A stretch of DNA of 64,000 nt, taken from NCBI RefSeq assembly GCF_009873495.1, contig NZ_CP046706.1, positions 1-64,000 on the forward strand. The letters are read 5' to 3'. The stretch's first letter is position 1. Each line of letters begins with the position of its first letter. This DNA is from Nostoc sp. ATCC 53789. Its GTDB lineage: Bacteria; Cyanobacteriota; Cyanobacteriia; Cyanobacteriales; Nostocaceae. Both the position numbers and the translations under genes were made by a program. This document shows, piece after piece, positions 27,723-34,751 of the stretch. Below the pieces are notes generated by a model that ran no database searches, was not told the origin of the DNA, and worked only from the letters and a program-made list of their open reading frames with translations.

Positions 27723-28151
27723 ATGCAAGAGTTTCAACTGCGAGTGGTTCCCACAGATAATAATAACTTTGCCCTTGAGTTGTATCAATGTGCTTATAAA
27801 AAAGCCGGTGAAAAAAAGCGTCCTTCTGCCAAACGCATTGGGCGTTTAAAGGGCAATGCTTTAATTCAGGTGAAACAGGCAATTTATGATTCTTTGAAGG
27901 CGAATAATTATGACCCCAAAACCTTAAGTCACAATCGCCAAACTCCTTATGTTTTGAATGAGGAATCAGGAATAAATCTGGCATTACTGTTTCAGACTTT
28001 GCAACCGCTTTCTAAAATAGAACGGATTGCGAATATTGCCCAAGGGATTAGAGCTATGAGTTATGAAGAATCGCACTACTGGTTTGCCAAGATTAGCAAT
28101 GGGAAACGTAATCAGGCTTTGAAAGCGATTCGCGTATTGCTTGGTGATTAG
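27723..28151 (+). CDS. Small companion protein of the DUF499 ATPase
   Basis: 142 residues, basic, starting MQEFQLRVVPTDNNNFALELYQCAYKK and ending KISNGKRNQALKAIRVLLGD. ATG at 27723 follows the ATPase stop by two bases, so it is almost certainly an operon partner. The sequence KRPSAKRIGRLKGNALIQVKQAIYDSLKANNYD and the hydrophobic pattern suggest an alpha/beta protein with a helical tail. I do not recognise an established function. Confidence 0.8.
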   Translation: MQEFQLRVVPTDNNNFALELYQCAYKKAGEKKRPSAKRIGRLKGNALIQVKQAIYDSLKANNYDPKTLSHNRQTPYVLNEESGINLALLFQTLQPLSKIERIANIAQGIRAMSYEESHYWFAKISNGKRNQALKAIRVLLGD

Positions 28152-28303
28152 CTGCAACTGGGGATAGCACTGATCAGACGGCTACATATCCGCAGAGACT
28201 GAAAGAAATTTATACTATAGTGAAGAAAGTTAAATTCTGGGATGATCTGGAGAAGCAGCAGACGTTTGAAGCGTTATTAGATCAGTTAGAACACTTTCTT
28301 TAG
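28151..28303 (+). pseudogene. C-terminal fragment of a small helical protein
   Basis: A frame open from the end of the previous gene encodes QRLKEIYTIVKKVKFWDDL then QQTFEALLDQLEHFL-stop, which looks like a real amphipathic coding sequence, but has no ATG. A GTG at 28220 would give only 27 residues. It is most likely the tail of a gene lost by deletion, or of a short third operon member with an unconventional start. Confidence 0.35.
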
Positions 28304-28394
28304 CTTATGTCTAAAAATTTTATGCCCGGAAATTGTCTGTGCGAGTAGTTCGGGTCTTGATAATCAGTAGCTAGAATTGAAAGAAGATAGTTAA

Positions 28395-28411
28395 GTAGAG
28401 GAGGTGCTAAT
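28395..28411 (+). promoter_or_regulatory. Strong ribosome binding site deciding a TTG start
   Basis: GAGGAGGTG lies about six bases ahead of the TTG codon that opens the 567-residue protein (MSLTELSAW). No ATG in the first 100 codons has a comparable site. Confidence 0.6.
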
Positions 28412-30114
28412 TGTCGCTTACGGAGTTGTCTGCTTGGTTTCAGTACTTAGATAAAGATAAGTCGCCCTATAATCCTACTGTAGGTGACTTAATTACAGTG
28501 GAAAAATTCTGGGACAAGAAATCCAGTAAATACAATTTACCAGATTGGCGAAAAGAACAATGGCAAATAAGCTCTGCTTTAGTACCAGTTAACCAGTTGG
28601 ATAACGCCGCTACGATCATTAAGTCACCATCCGACTTAAAATTTGACACAGGCTGGAATTTTCAGGATCAATTCAATTTTGGTGATTACAGCAATTATGG
28701 AGATATTGATTTATATCCATTAGTTTTGTTAATAAAACATCCAATTACCAAAGAATTTAACGTTGAACTCAGTCGTGATTTTTTTACTTACCATGCCCTG
28801 CAAAAAGACAATAATTCTCAATATTATCATCCCGTAGATAATATTCTTGTGGCTGAAGCTATCCTAGATCCTCATCAATATTACGATTCAACTGCTAGTG
28901 TAACCGTTCATCGTCATTATTTACGTGATTTCTTAGCAGCACTAAATATGGGATTACTTATCTGTGTAGTAGCTGACAGATTTGCAAATGCTACAACAGA
29001 AGAAGAACTTGGGCTAGAGGAAATAGAAGACAAGCAAGTAGACGATTTTAACAGTATTTCAACGAGTATACACAAACCTGAATTTACTGATGATGGTTTT
29101 TTCCGTGGGCGCTCTATTCTTCAGCGTAATTTTATTATTCGTCCTTATGACCAACCAATTTTTGAACGTAGTCCTTGGTGCTTTTTTGGAAAAACGCCAA
29201 TAGAGGAAACAGAGTATCCTAGATTCATTGTGAATAGTGAAGCGAAAAAGCAAATCTTACCTCAAAATACTTACATTGGAAATTATATTGAGCAAGGTAT
29301 TGGACAATATGGGTACTTACATTTCCGCCCAGAAGTTTTGCAAAAATATCTACAAACCCCTGGATATAACGTATTTTTTCACATGCGAAATTGGGGAGTA
29401 GCTTCCTTACCAGGTGACAGAGGTACAATTGATGTAGGCATCAACTCCCAAGGATTGGTTAATGCCTTTGCTCCCGACATAGCTGATCTTAACCCTTCAG
29501 AACAAGCCTATTGGTCATCGTTTTCGTCTATACCGAGCGGTGATATCTGTGAAGAAATGTTCCAGACCAGAATGCAAAACAATCCACCTCATTCACCGGG
29601 AACAACGGAATTAATTGAAGAGGCGCTCTTTCAACTTGATACTATTTTTCAAAAGCAATTCTCTGTTCCACTTTTTAACGATATTAAACCAGATCAGAAA
29701 AATTTAAACAGCTTAAGTATAGGAGTATTTAGCAGTCAGTATAACGATGTTCTGGAACTTGCTAAAATTCTTTACGGATGGGTTATTGAAACTATGCAGA
29801 TTGGCTCCCTCCGTGATGCGTTAACGGCTTTAGGCAAACCAATAGACAACAAGCTAAGACAAATAAAGCTGTTGGAAAACATATTGATGGCTAAGGGAAT
29901 AGACCAAGCTCAAGCTCGATCAATAACTGCCCCCTTAGTTGCTTTAAATGAGCTTCGTGGTGGTTCAGCACACATCGGTAATCCTGACTTAGAAAATTGT
30001 TTTCGATTAATGGGCGAATCAACAATTCCTCAAACGCCTAGAAAAGGCTGGAATTTATGTGTTGATGCTGTGGTATCCTGCTTAAATTCAATAATAAGTG
30101 CCTTCGCTTTGTAA
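28411..30114 (+). CDS. Uncharacterised 567-residue protein with C-terminal HEPN-like R-x4-H motif
   Basis: Soluble, no membrane segments. The N-terminal half contains VTVHRHYLRDFLAALNMGLLICVVADR; the middle has GYLHFRPEVLQKYLQ, NWGVASLPGDRGTIDVGINSQG and LNPSEQAYWSSFSSIP, an arrangement I associate with a widespread uncharacterised bacterial family. The C-terminal 110 residues are helical and end with LVALNELRGGSAHIGNPD, where Arg-x4-His fits the catalytic motif of HEPN ribonucleases. It lies between the DUF499 operon and the ubiquitin-like operon, in the sense direction of the former. It could be the effector of the island; HEPN assignment is tentative. Confidence 0.7.
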   Translation: MSLTELSAWFQYLDKDKSPYNPTVGDLITVEKFWDKKSSKYNLPDWRKEQWQISSALVPVNQLDNAATIIKSPSDLKFDTGWNFQDQFNFGDYSNYGDIDLYPLVLLIKHPITKEFNVELSRDFFTYHALQKDNNSQYYHPVDNILVAEAILDPHQYYDSTASVTVHRHYLRDFLAALNMGLLICVVADRFANATTEEELGLEEIEDKQVDDFNSISTSIHKPEFTDDGFFRGRSILQRNFIIRPYDQPIFERSPWCFFGKTPIEETEYPRFIVNSEAKKQILPQNTYIGNYIEQGIGQYGYLHFRPEVLQKYLQTPGYNVFFHMRNWGVASLPGDRGTIDVGINSQGLVNAFAPDIADLNPSEQAYWSSFSSIPSGDICEEMFQTRMQNNPPHSPGTTELIEEALFQLDTIFQKQFSVPLFNDIKPDQKNLNSLSIGVFSSQYNDVLELAKILYGWVIETMQIGSLRDALTALGKPIDNKLRQIKLLENILMAKGIDQAQARSITAPLVALNELRGGSAHIGNPDLENCFRLMGESTIPQTPRKGWNLCVDAVVSCLNSIISAFAL

Positions 30115-30365
30115 CCAGTGGCTTGCTTACCTAACTTCAGCTCCAACAAAATGCGATCGCGTAAAATTTCAAGTTCTGCAACAGACAATCCAACAAACTG
30201 TTTTGCGATGGGCTGCGTCCCGCTTTTGGCGATGGTCTCCGACCGACCGGAGGTCATCGCGGTATCAAATGTTTGATGAAACTCGCTCTGCCGTGTAATA
30301 CGTGTAATACTTGGTTGAGGTTCGTTTTCCCTCTGATGTCAGCTAGGCTATATTTACCCCAACTG
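30115..30365. other. Short interval with a degraded minus-strand gene tail
   Basis: Convergent gap between the 567-residue protein and the JAB-E1 gene. On the minus strand, positions about 30205-30110 encode VGLSVAELEILRDRILLEL and KLGKQATGYKAKAL, which looks like the conserved end of a small cyanobacterial protein cut off by the neighbouring gene. The palindromic GCGATGGGCTGCGTCCCGC type of dispersed repeat lies at about 30206-30260. No intact gene. Confidence 0.35.
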
Positions 30366-31814
30366 CTACACATTTGGCATTCGGCAGGGGAGACGATAGC
30401 GATCGCCCTTGGCGCGACGACTGCGAGAACTGCTGCTACAATCCAAACAATCATCGTTGGCACGCGGCTCCACATTGATAATGCTGCGTTCTCGCGCAAA
30501 CCTTAATTGATGGCACAGTTGGACTTCTGGTTGATAAAGTCCTGTGAACATCATCATAAAATCGTTCACAGCTTGCTCGGCAGACTTAACATTGAGTGCA
30601 ATGACGCTGGGTTGAGCGATATGTTCATCCTCAACATACCGTTGAGTTCGCCGTTCTTCTTCACTCAATGCTTCTTGTTGTAACCTACCAGCCGGAATTA
30701 ATTCATGGCAGTGGAGACAACCACCATAAGCATAAGGAAGTACGGGTCGAGTAGCAGTGAAAATATCTCCAACTTGCCTAGTTTGCTTATCAACAGGAAC
30801 CTTAGCACCAATCTGAATTCCTGGAATCAGATACTGATGCACTAGGGCGTTGAAAACTAGACGGCTTTGCATCGAGTCCGCTGCCAAGAACAAGAAATCG
30901 GCATCTACTAGTAACTTTGCGATCGCTTCATCGACGATATTTCCCACAACCGCATCATAGCGGATGGAGGGATTAGCAAGTTTTGCAACCCGGCGGGCGA
31001 CATGGACTTTATAAGCAGCCAGTCGTTTGCCGAGTTTTTGCAACCACGGAATCGGCTGTTTAGTTAACCAAGTCATTGCATCCCAAGGATTTGTGCCAAC
31101 AATTCGGGGTCGATTAGTTAATTCAATGCGGTCAAAGTCGATAGCGACGATATGTCCAACTCCCAAGTGGGACAACCATTCATTGATTAGCGAACCTCCG
31201 CCGCCAAGTCCGATGATTCCCACCTTTAAATTGGCGAAAATTTCTTGTCCGACATCGCCAAACAAGCGTGCGTGGCGGTCGTACATGGGATTGGCGGCAC
31301 ACAGTCGGGGTTGGGGCGCAGGATAAAGTCGCCGAATATGCGAACCGATGACGGTCATGTGGTCGAGTTGGAAGCGACCAGAGGGAGTCCAGATATCTCC
31401 TGCTACGGCGTTTTTGGCAAATACTAGTGCCCCCACCGGGCCGCCACGAGTAATATCGAGCAGCGCCGGATACCCTCGTTCGTGGGATGCCATATCATCA
31501 GCAGAGAAACAAACTTCATCTCTACCACCATGACAGTGTACGGCGAAGTAGCAGAGATTCTGTTCTGCACAGTAACCTGATATCTCAGCTACAAACTTTG
31601 CAGTTAAAGCACGGTAGCCGCGAGTACCAGGTACATAGTCAATCCTGTCTTGCGCTAGAAAAACTTCACGCGCCAGCAGGCAGATACCGCGAGGGGTTTC
31701 TACAATACCTGCTGCAATCACCGCGCCATGTTCATCACCATCACCAGGAAAAAGATGGCGATCAAGCTTTTGATAAAGTGGCTGATCAATTCTGAATTCA
31801 ATAGATTTGTTCAT
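30366..31814 (-). CDS. JAB/JAMM isopeptidase fused to a ThiF/E1-like activating enzyme
   Basis: About 482 residues. The N-terminal JAMM metalloprotease has HCHG near 93-96 followed by SADD, and an upstream Glu in GDEHGAVI. The C-terminal adenylation domain has the GLGGGGS nucleotide loop near 200, IDFDRIELTNRPR, and structural cysteine pairs CLHC near 364 and CLDC near 455, ending GDRYRLPCR. Together these would deconjugate or trim and activate a ubiquitin-like protein with ATP. The start is placed at 31814: its ATGA overlaps the E2-like stop codon exactly, whereas the frame opens five codons earlier without support. Third gene of a Ubl, E2-like, JAB-E1 operon. Confidence 0.9.
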   Translation of the reverse strand: MNKSIEFRIDQPLYQKLDRHLFPGDGDEHGAVIAAGIVETPRGICLLAREVFLAQDRIDYVPGTRGYRALTAKFVAEISGYCAEQNLCYFAVHCHGGRDEVCFSADDMASHERGYPALLDITRGGPVGALVFAKNAVAGDIWTPSGRFQLDHMTVIGSHIRRLYPAPQPRLCAANPMYDRHARLFGDVGQEIFANLKVGIIGLGGGGSLINEWLSHLGVGHIVAIDFDRIELTNRPRIVGTNPWDAMTWLTKQPIPWLQKLGKRLAAYKVHVARRVAKLANPSIRYDAVVGNIVDEAIAKLLVDADFLFLAADSMQSRLVFNALVHQYLIPGIQIGAKVPVDKQTRQVGDIFTATRPVLPYAYGGCLHCHELIPAGRLQQEALSEEERRTQRYVEDEHIAQPSVIALNVKSAEQAVNDFMMMFTGLYQPEVQLCHQLRFARERSIINVEPRANDDCLDCSSSSRSRRAKGDRYRLPCRMPNV

Positions 31815-32191
31815 CGGCTTCTCAACCACGTAAGAACCTTAGTTAATTTGGATGTAGCCGTATCAATAGCTGGATTCAATCGATTGGAACGCCTCGATAC
31901 TTGGATTGCAGGCTGATTTCGCCAATTAGCTGAGGAGAACCCATCACCTTGAACTAAACCATCAACCCGACGTAACCCTGAATCTATATAGTGCGGGTAG
32001 ACATCTGCATAGGGATACTGAAAGGAAATTGCAAAGCCTACCCAACTGCTGGAAGGCACATACTGTTCACCAATCAGTAGTTTATGGACAATGACGTTTG
32101 CGCCACCCTGCGCTTCAGCTTCCACTTCGACGGAATGTCCTGGAAAGGCTTGCTGAATTTCTGCGATCGCCTGTTCAACTTCAGGTGTCAT
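31811..32191 (-). CDS. E2/UBC-like protein lacking a catalytic cysteine
   Basis: 126 residues from ATG 32191, chosen because GGGAGGGG lies eight bases upstream; the longer frame would run into the Ubl gene. The core FPGHSVEVEAEAQGGANV then FQYPYADVYPHYI resembles the prokaryotic E2 family found with JAB-E1 and multi-ubiquitin proteins, with YPHYI at the position of the usual flap. There is no cysteine anywhere in the 126 residues, so it cannot form a normal thioester; it may be a scaffold or use another nucleophile. It ends with an ATGA overlap into the JAB-E1 gene. Confidence 0.75.
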   Translation of the reverse strand: MTPEVEQAIAEIQQAFPGHSVEVEAEAQGGANVIVHKLLIGEQYVPSSSWVGFAISFQYPYADVYPHYIDSGLRRVDGLVQGDGFSSANWRNQPAIQVSRRSNRLNPAIDTATSKLTKVLTWLRSR

Positions 32192-32204
32192 TGGTATCCC
32201 CTCC

Positions 32205-32483
32205 CTATGAGTTGTCATCGGGTGCAGTGGCGCGGAACTTTTGCCCTTCGTGCAGGGTAACGGTTTCGCAGTCTCCAATTTGCTTGAGGGGAGAATTGCC
32301 TTTGACCTCAAACAGTACAAAATCTTCCTGAATCGCTACGCCCTGTTTGATGGCAGTTTGCTTGATTTCCAAGCCCGTAGCCTTATGCTCTGAGAAGGTT
32401 ACAGGGCGTTCATTGACAATAACAGTAATTATTTTTGGTTTTTTGGAGATGGATTCGGTATCTTTTGCAGCATCAATTTGCAT
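32205..32483 (-). CDS. Ubiquitin-like (Multi_ubiq-type) beta-grasp protein, single domain
   Basis: 92 residues. After a charged leader of about 18 residues comes one beta-grasp unit: ITVIVNERPVTFSEHKATGLEIKQTA, AIQEDFVLFEV and the closing strand VTLHEGQKFRA. It matches the multi-ubiquitin family but carries one domain, not several. The C-terminus is ATAPDDNS without a Gly-Gly, so a processed or unusual C-terminus would be needed for conjugation. The start is well supported by AAGGAG eight bases upstream. First gene of the operon that continues with the E2-like and JAB-E1 genes (14-base gap, then overlap). Confidence 0.8.
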   Translation of the reverse strand: MQIDAAKDTESISKKPKIITVIVNERPVTFSEHKATGLEIKQTAIKQGVAIQEDFVLFEVKGNSPLKQIGDCETVTLHEGQKFRATAPDDNS

Positions 32484-32590
32484 GGGAATACTCCTTATGT
32501 ATTGAATTGAACTTTTGAGTACTGATTGTCTAAGGATGACATTTTGCCGTAAAAATACTGAAGCAGCTTAATTATCCTATTGGTGTTGAA

Positions 32591-32615
32591 TTATCTTCCT
32601 ATTTCAGGAGGATAA
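32591..32615. promoter_or_regulatory. Operator-like palindrome 1 between divergent regulator and Ubl operon
   Basis: TTATCTTCCT, five bases, AGGAGGATAA: arms match at 9 of 10. Same TCCT-N5-AGGA core and spacing as the palindrome at 32655-32671. A related half-site, TTATCCTA, is at 32572-32579. Confidence 0.6.
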
Positions 32616-32654
32616 CTTTTACTACAAGGAAACGTCAACAGCAAAAGGAAGCAA

Positions 32655-32671
32655 TATCCTATAAAAGGATA
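32655..32671. promoter_or_regulatory. Operator-like palindrome 2 just upstream of the XRE regulator
   Basis: TATCCT-ATAAA-AGGATA, perfect six-base arms, ending ten bases ahead of the regulator's ATG. The position suits autorepression by the XRE protein, and the shared core with 32591-32615 suits joint control of the divergent Ubl operon. Confidence 0.65.
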
Positions 32672-32680
32672 GTTAAGTAG

Positions 32681-33097
32681 ATGAGGATAGTCGCAAAAAT
32701 TACAAAACACATGAGTTTGATGGAGTACATCGGAGGACAAATCCGAAATTTACGTGTGAGTTATGGAGGAGGTAAGGGGTTGTCCCAAGAAGCGCTTGCT
32801 AAGGAATTGGGAAATACTGCGAACACAATTTCTCGCTGGGAAACTGCCACTTATCGCCCAACCATTGAAGACCTTGAACGCCTTGCGCGGTTCTTTGGAG
32901 TGTCAATTTTGACTTTTTTCCCGCCAGAGGAAGCTCCAGCTAACGACCAACTCACTGCATTGTTACGCGCAGCTAAACAGTTGTCTCCTGAAGACCTAGA
33001 GGAATTAAGCAAATACGCAGAATTTCGTAAAGCTCGAAGTTTTCAGAAGCAGTCGAAACCAGGGCGCAAGAGGAAAAAACAGGATGAAGCAGACTGA
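32681..33097 (+). CDS. XRE-family repressor, CapH/ImmR-like
   Basis: 138 residues. The helix-turn-helix is at about 20-75 (IRNLRVSYGGGKGLSQEALA, TANTISRWETATYRPTIEDLERLARFF). A short helical segment follows, then a basic tail GRKRKK. Its stop overlaps the start of the ImmA/IrrE peptidase by 14 bases, a pairing seen in ICEBs1 ImmR-ImmA and CBASS-associated CapH-CapP, in which the protease cleaves the repressor after a damage signal. It is divergent from the Ubl/E2/JAB-E1 operon with palindromic operators between. An internal ATG at 32711 (MSLMEYIG) is an alternative start. Confidence 0.9.
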   Translation: MRIVAKITKHMSLMEYIGGQIRNLRVSYGGGKGLSQEALAKELGNTANTISRWETATYRPTIEDLERLARFFGVSILTFFPPEEAPANDQLTALLRAAKQLSPEDLEELSKYAEFRKARSFQKQSKPGRKRKKQDEAD

Positions 33098-33740
33098 TTA
33101 TGAGTACTACGAGGAGATGAAAGCCCTTGCACGCAAAATTAGGACAGAGCATGGCTTGAATACTCCACGGGTACAACGGTCACATATACGTGCTATCTAC
33201 AAGAAATACGACATTCAATTTGATTTATGGCCTGTAAAAGGTGCGCCCCCCACAGTAAAACTCAAAAGTTTGCGGGGGGCTTTCTTTAACGATGAACACG
33301 GTGTAACTATTATGGTTAACCGCTTTCTTCCTGACGCACCTGCAATTTTTACAATGGGTCATGAATTAAAGCATTTTTTGGTTGATCGTGACTATAAAGC
33401 TTTATGGTGTGGTGATGACAATGTAAATGACAAAATTGAAATTGGTGCTGAAGTGTTTGCTGCTGAACTGATGTTTCCAGAAAAAGACTTTGAAGATTTA
33501 TTAGTTCAAATGGGGGTCAAAAAGGGGGAATGTAATCCAGAGATTTTAGTTAAGCTCAAGCACGCAACTAAGACGACACTTTCCTATGCAGGGTTGGTTA
33601 AGAAAGCAGAATTTCTTGGGTTTGCTCCAAAAGGCTCTTTTAACAGAGTCAAATGGCAGCAACTTGAGGAGCAGATGGGTATACCTGTTTTCAAGCGGAT
33701 AAAACGTCCACAGAAGCAGACAAAGGAGCTAACCTGGTAA
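33084..33740 (+). CDS. ImmA/IrrE-type metallopeptidase, CapP-like
   Basis: 218 residues. HELKH in FTMGHELKHFLVDRD is the zinc-binding HExxH motif, and EVFAAELMFPE supplies the third ligand as usual for ImmA/IrrE (COG2856). The N-terminal region is helical, the C-terminal region basic. The gene overlaps its XRE partner and is presumably co-expressed. Known relatives cleave a repressor on stress, releasing mobile-element or defence operons. Inferred role: inactivation of the upstream repressor. Confidence 0.9.
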   Translation: MKQTDYEYYEEMKALARKIRTEHGLNTPRVQRSHIRAIYKKYDIQFDLWPVKGAPPTVKLKSLRGAFFNDEHGVTIMVNRFLPDAPAIFTMGHELKHFLVDRDYKALWCGDDNVNDKIEIGAEVFAAELMFPEKDFEDLLVQMGVKKGECNPEILVKLKHATKTTLSYAGLVKKAEFLGFAPKGSFNRVKWQQLEEQMGIPVFKRIKRPQKQTKELTW

Positions 33741-33794
33741 TTTAGTAAAAGATTTGCTAATACTGGTTAGTGTTTTATCTAGCACTATTAATGT

Positions 33795-33944
33795 ATGACC
33801 GACTCAACCCTCAAACGCCTATCCGTCTTTATCGAAAAAATAATAATCGTGCAAGTGCTGAACAAGCAAGTTAGTTTTGAATATGAGGAAAAGCCTTTTA
33901 AAGGATTACATGGCTGGTATTCGCGTAAGCCTTTGTCATTATAA
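33795..33944 (+). pseudogene. Truncated 5' duplicate of the DUF1156 methylase gene
   Basis: ATG to TAA in 50 codons. The product MTDSTLKRLSVFIEKI... ...FKGLHGWYSRKPLSL aligns from first residue to stop with MSDSTSKRPAVFIEKM... ...FKGLHRWYSRKPLSF of the intact methylase at 34752. The duplicate is diverged (Ile-Ile-Ile replacing Met-Pro-Val, for example), so the event is not recent. The PIN toxin-antitoxin pair lies between the two copies. Confidence 0.85.
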
Positions 33945-33961
33945 ATCAGGAGGTAAAGTAT

Positions 33962-34252
33962 ATGAAAATTGACGTGCGTAATGCTGTTGTAGCTGCTAAA
34001 GAATATTTTGAAGGTATACAGGATATGATAGGCAATTCTATCGATAATATCTTGCTTGAAGAAATAGAATTGTCAGAGAATAAAAGGTTTTGGTATGTAA
34101 CATTAGGTTTTAATCGCCCTGTAACTAAGACTGAAAGGACACTTCTCTCTGATGTTATTTCTTTAGGTACTAAATATGAACGCGAGTATAAAATATTTAC
34201 CATAGATGCCGAAACAGGGGAAGTAAAATCGATGAAAATTCGTGAGGTATGA
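33962..34252 (+). CDS. Probable antitoxin or partner of the PIN-domain protein
   Basis: 96 residues, starting MKIDVRNAVVAAKEYFEGIQ; the C-terminal part (YKIFTIDAETGEVKSMKIREV) looks like a small alpha/beta fold. AGGAGG lies nine bases ahead of the ATG. Its stop overlaps the start of the PIN gene (ATGA), the standard toxin-antitoxin arrangement. The family is not one I can name. Confidence 0.75.
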   Translation: MKIDVRNAVVAAKEYFEGIQDMIGNSIDNILLEEIELSENKRFWYVTLGFNRPVTKTERTLLSDVISLGTKYEREYKIFTIDAETGEVKSMKIREV

Positions 34253-34746
34253 AAGATTATATTAGCTCGTTGTTTAAAACTTATAAACAAAAAGGAATTT
34301 TAATTGACACAAATATTTTACTGCTTTGGTTTGTTGGAACTGTAAATCGAAATCGAATATCACAATTTAATCGGACTGAAAAGTTTTTACCGGAAGATTA
34401 TGATTTGCTCGTGAGTATTTTGTCGTATTTCTCAAAAATTGTTACAACTCCTAATGTGCTGACTGAAGTGAATAGTCTGGTTAACCAGATTGGTGAACCA
34501 GAACGTTCTCAATGTTACTCTGTATTTGCTCAAGCGATGACTGCATTAGATGAATTTTATATTGAAAGTGTCAATGCTGTTCAGCTAGATAATTTTACTA
34601 AATATGGGCTGACTGACTGTGGAATTGTGACTTTAGCAAAAAATAAATATTTAGTGCTTACAGATGATTTCAAGTTAGCTAATTATCTGCAAAAAGTAGG
34701 TATTGATACAATTAATTTTAATAATATTCGGACTTATGGTTGGTAA
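34249..34746 (+). CDS. PIN-domain-like ribonuclease (probable toxin)
   Basis: 165 residues. PIN-type acidic residues are in order: Asp in ILIDTNILLLWFVG, Glu in TPNVLTEVNSL, Asp in GLTDCGIVTLA and Asp in LVLTDDFKLANYL. The protein is larger than VapC and resembles the PIN-like nucleases of other defence neighbourhoods. Start overlaps the upstream gene by ATGA. Likely a metal-dependent RNase neutralised by the 96-residue partner. Confidence 0.8.
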   Translation: MKDYISSLFKTYKQKGILIDTNILLLWFVGTVNRNRISQFNRTEKFLPEDYDLLVSILSYFSKIVTTPNVLTEVNSLVNQIGEPERSQCYSVFAQAMTALDEFYIESVNAVQLDNFTKYGLTDCGIVTLAKNKYLVLTDDFKLANYLQKVGIDTINFNNIRTYGW

Positions 34747-34751
34747 TAAAA

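Noticed and set aside
31027..31533. Overlapping plus-strand frames opposite the JAB-E1 gene
   Set aside because: Shadows of a gene with clear JAMM and E1 motifs.
33795..33944. Genuine short gene rather than duplicate
   Set aside because: It matches the methylase N-terminus residue by residue and stops where homology ends, so a relic is the simpler reading.
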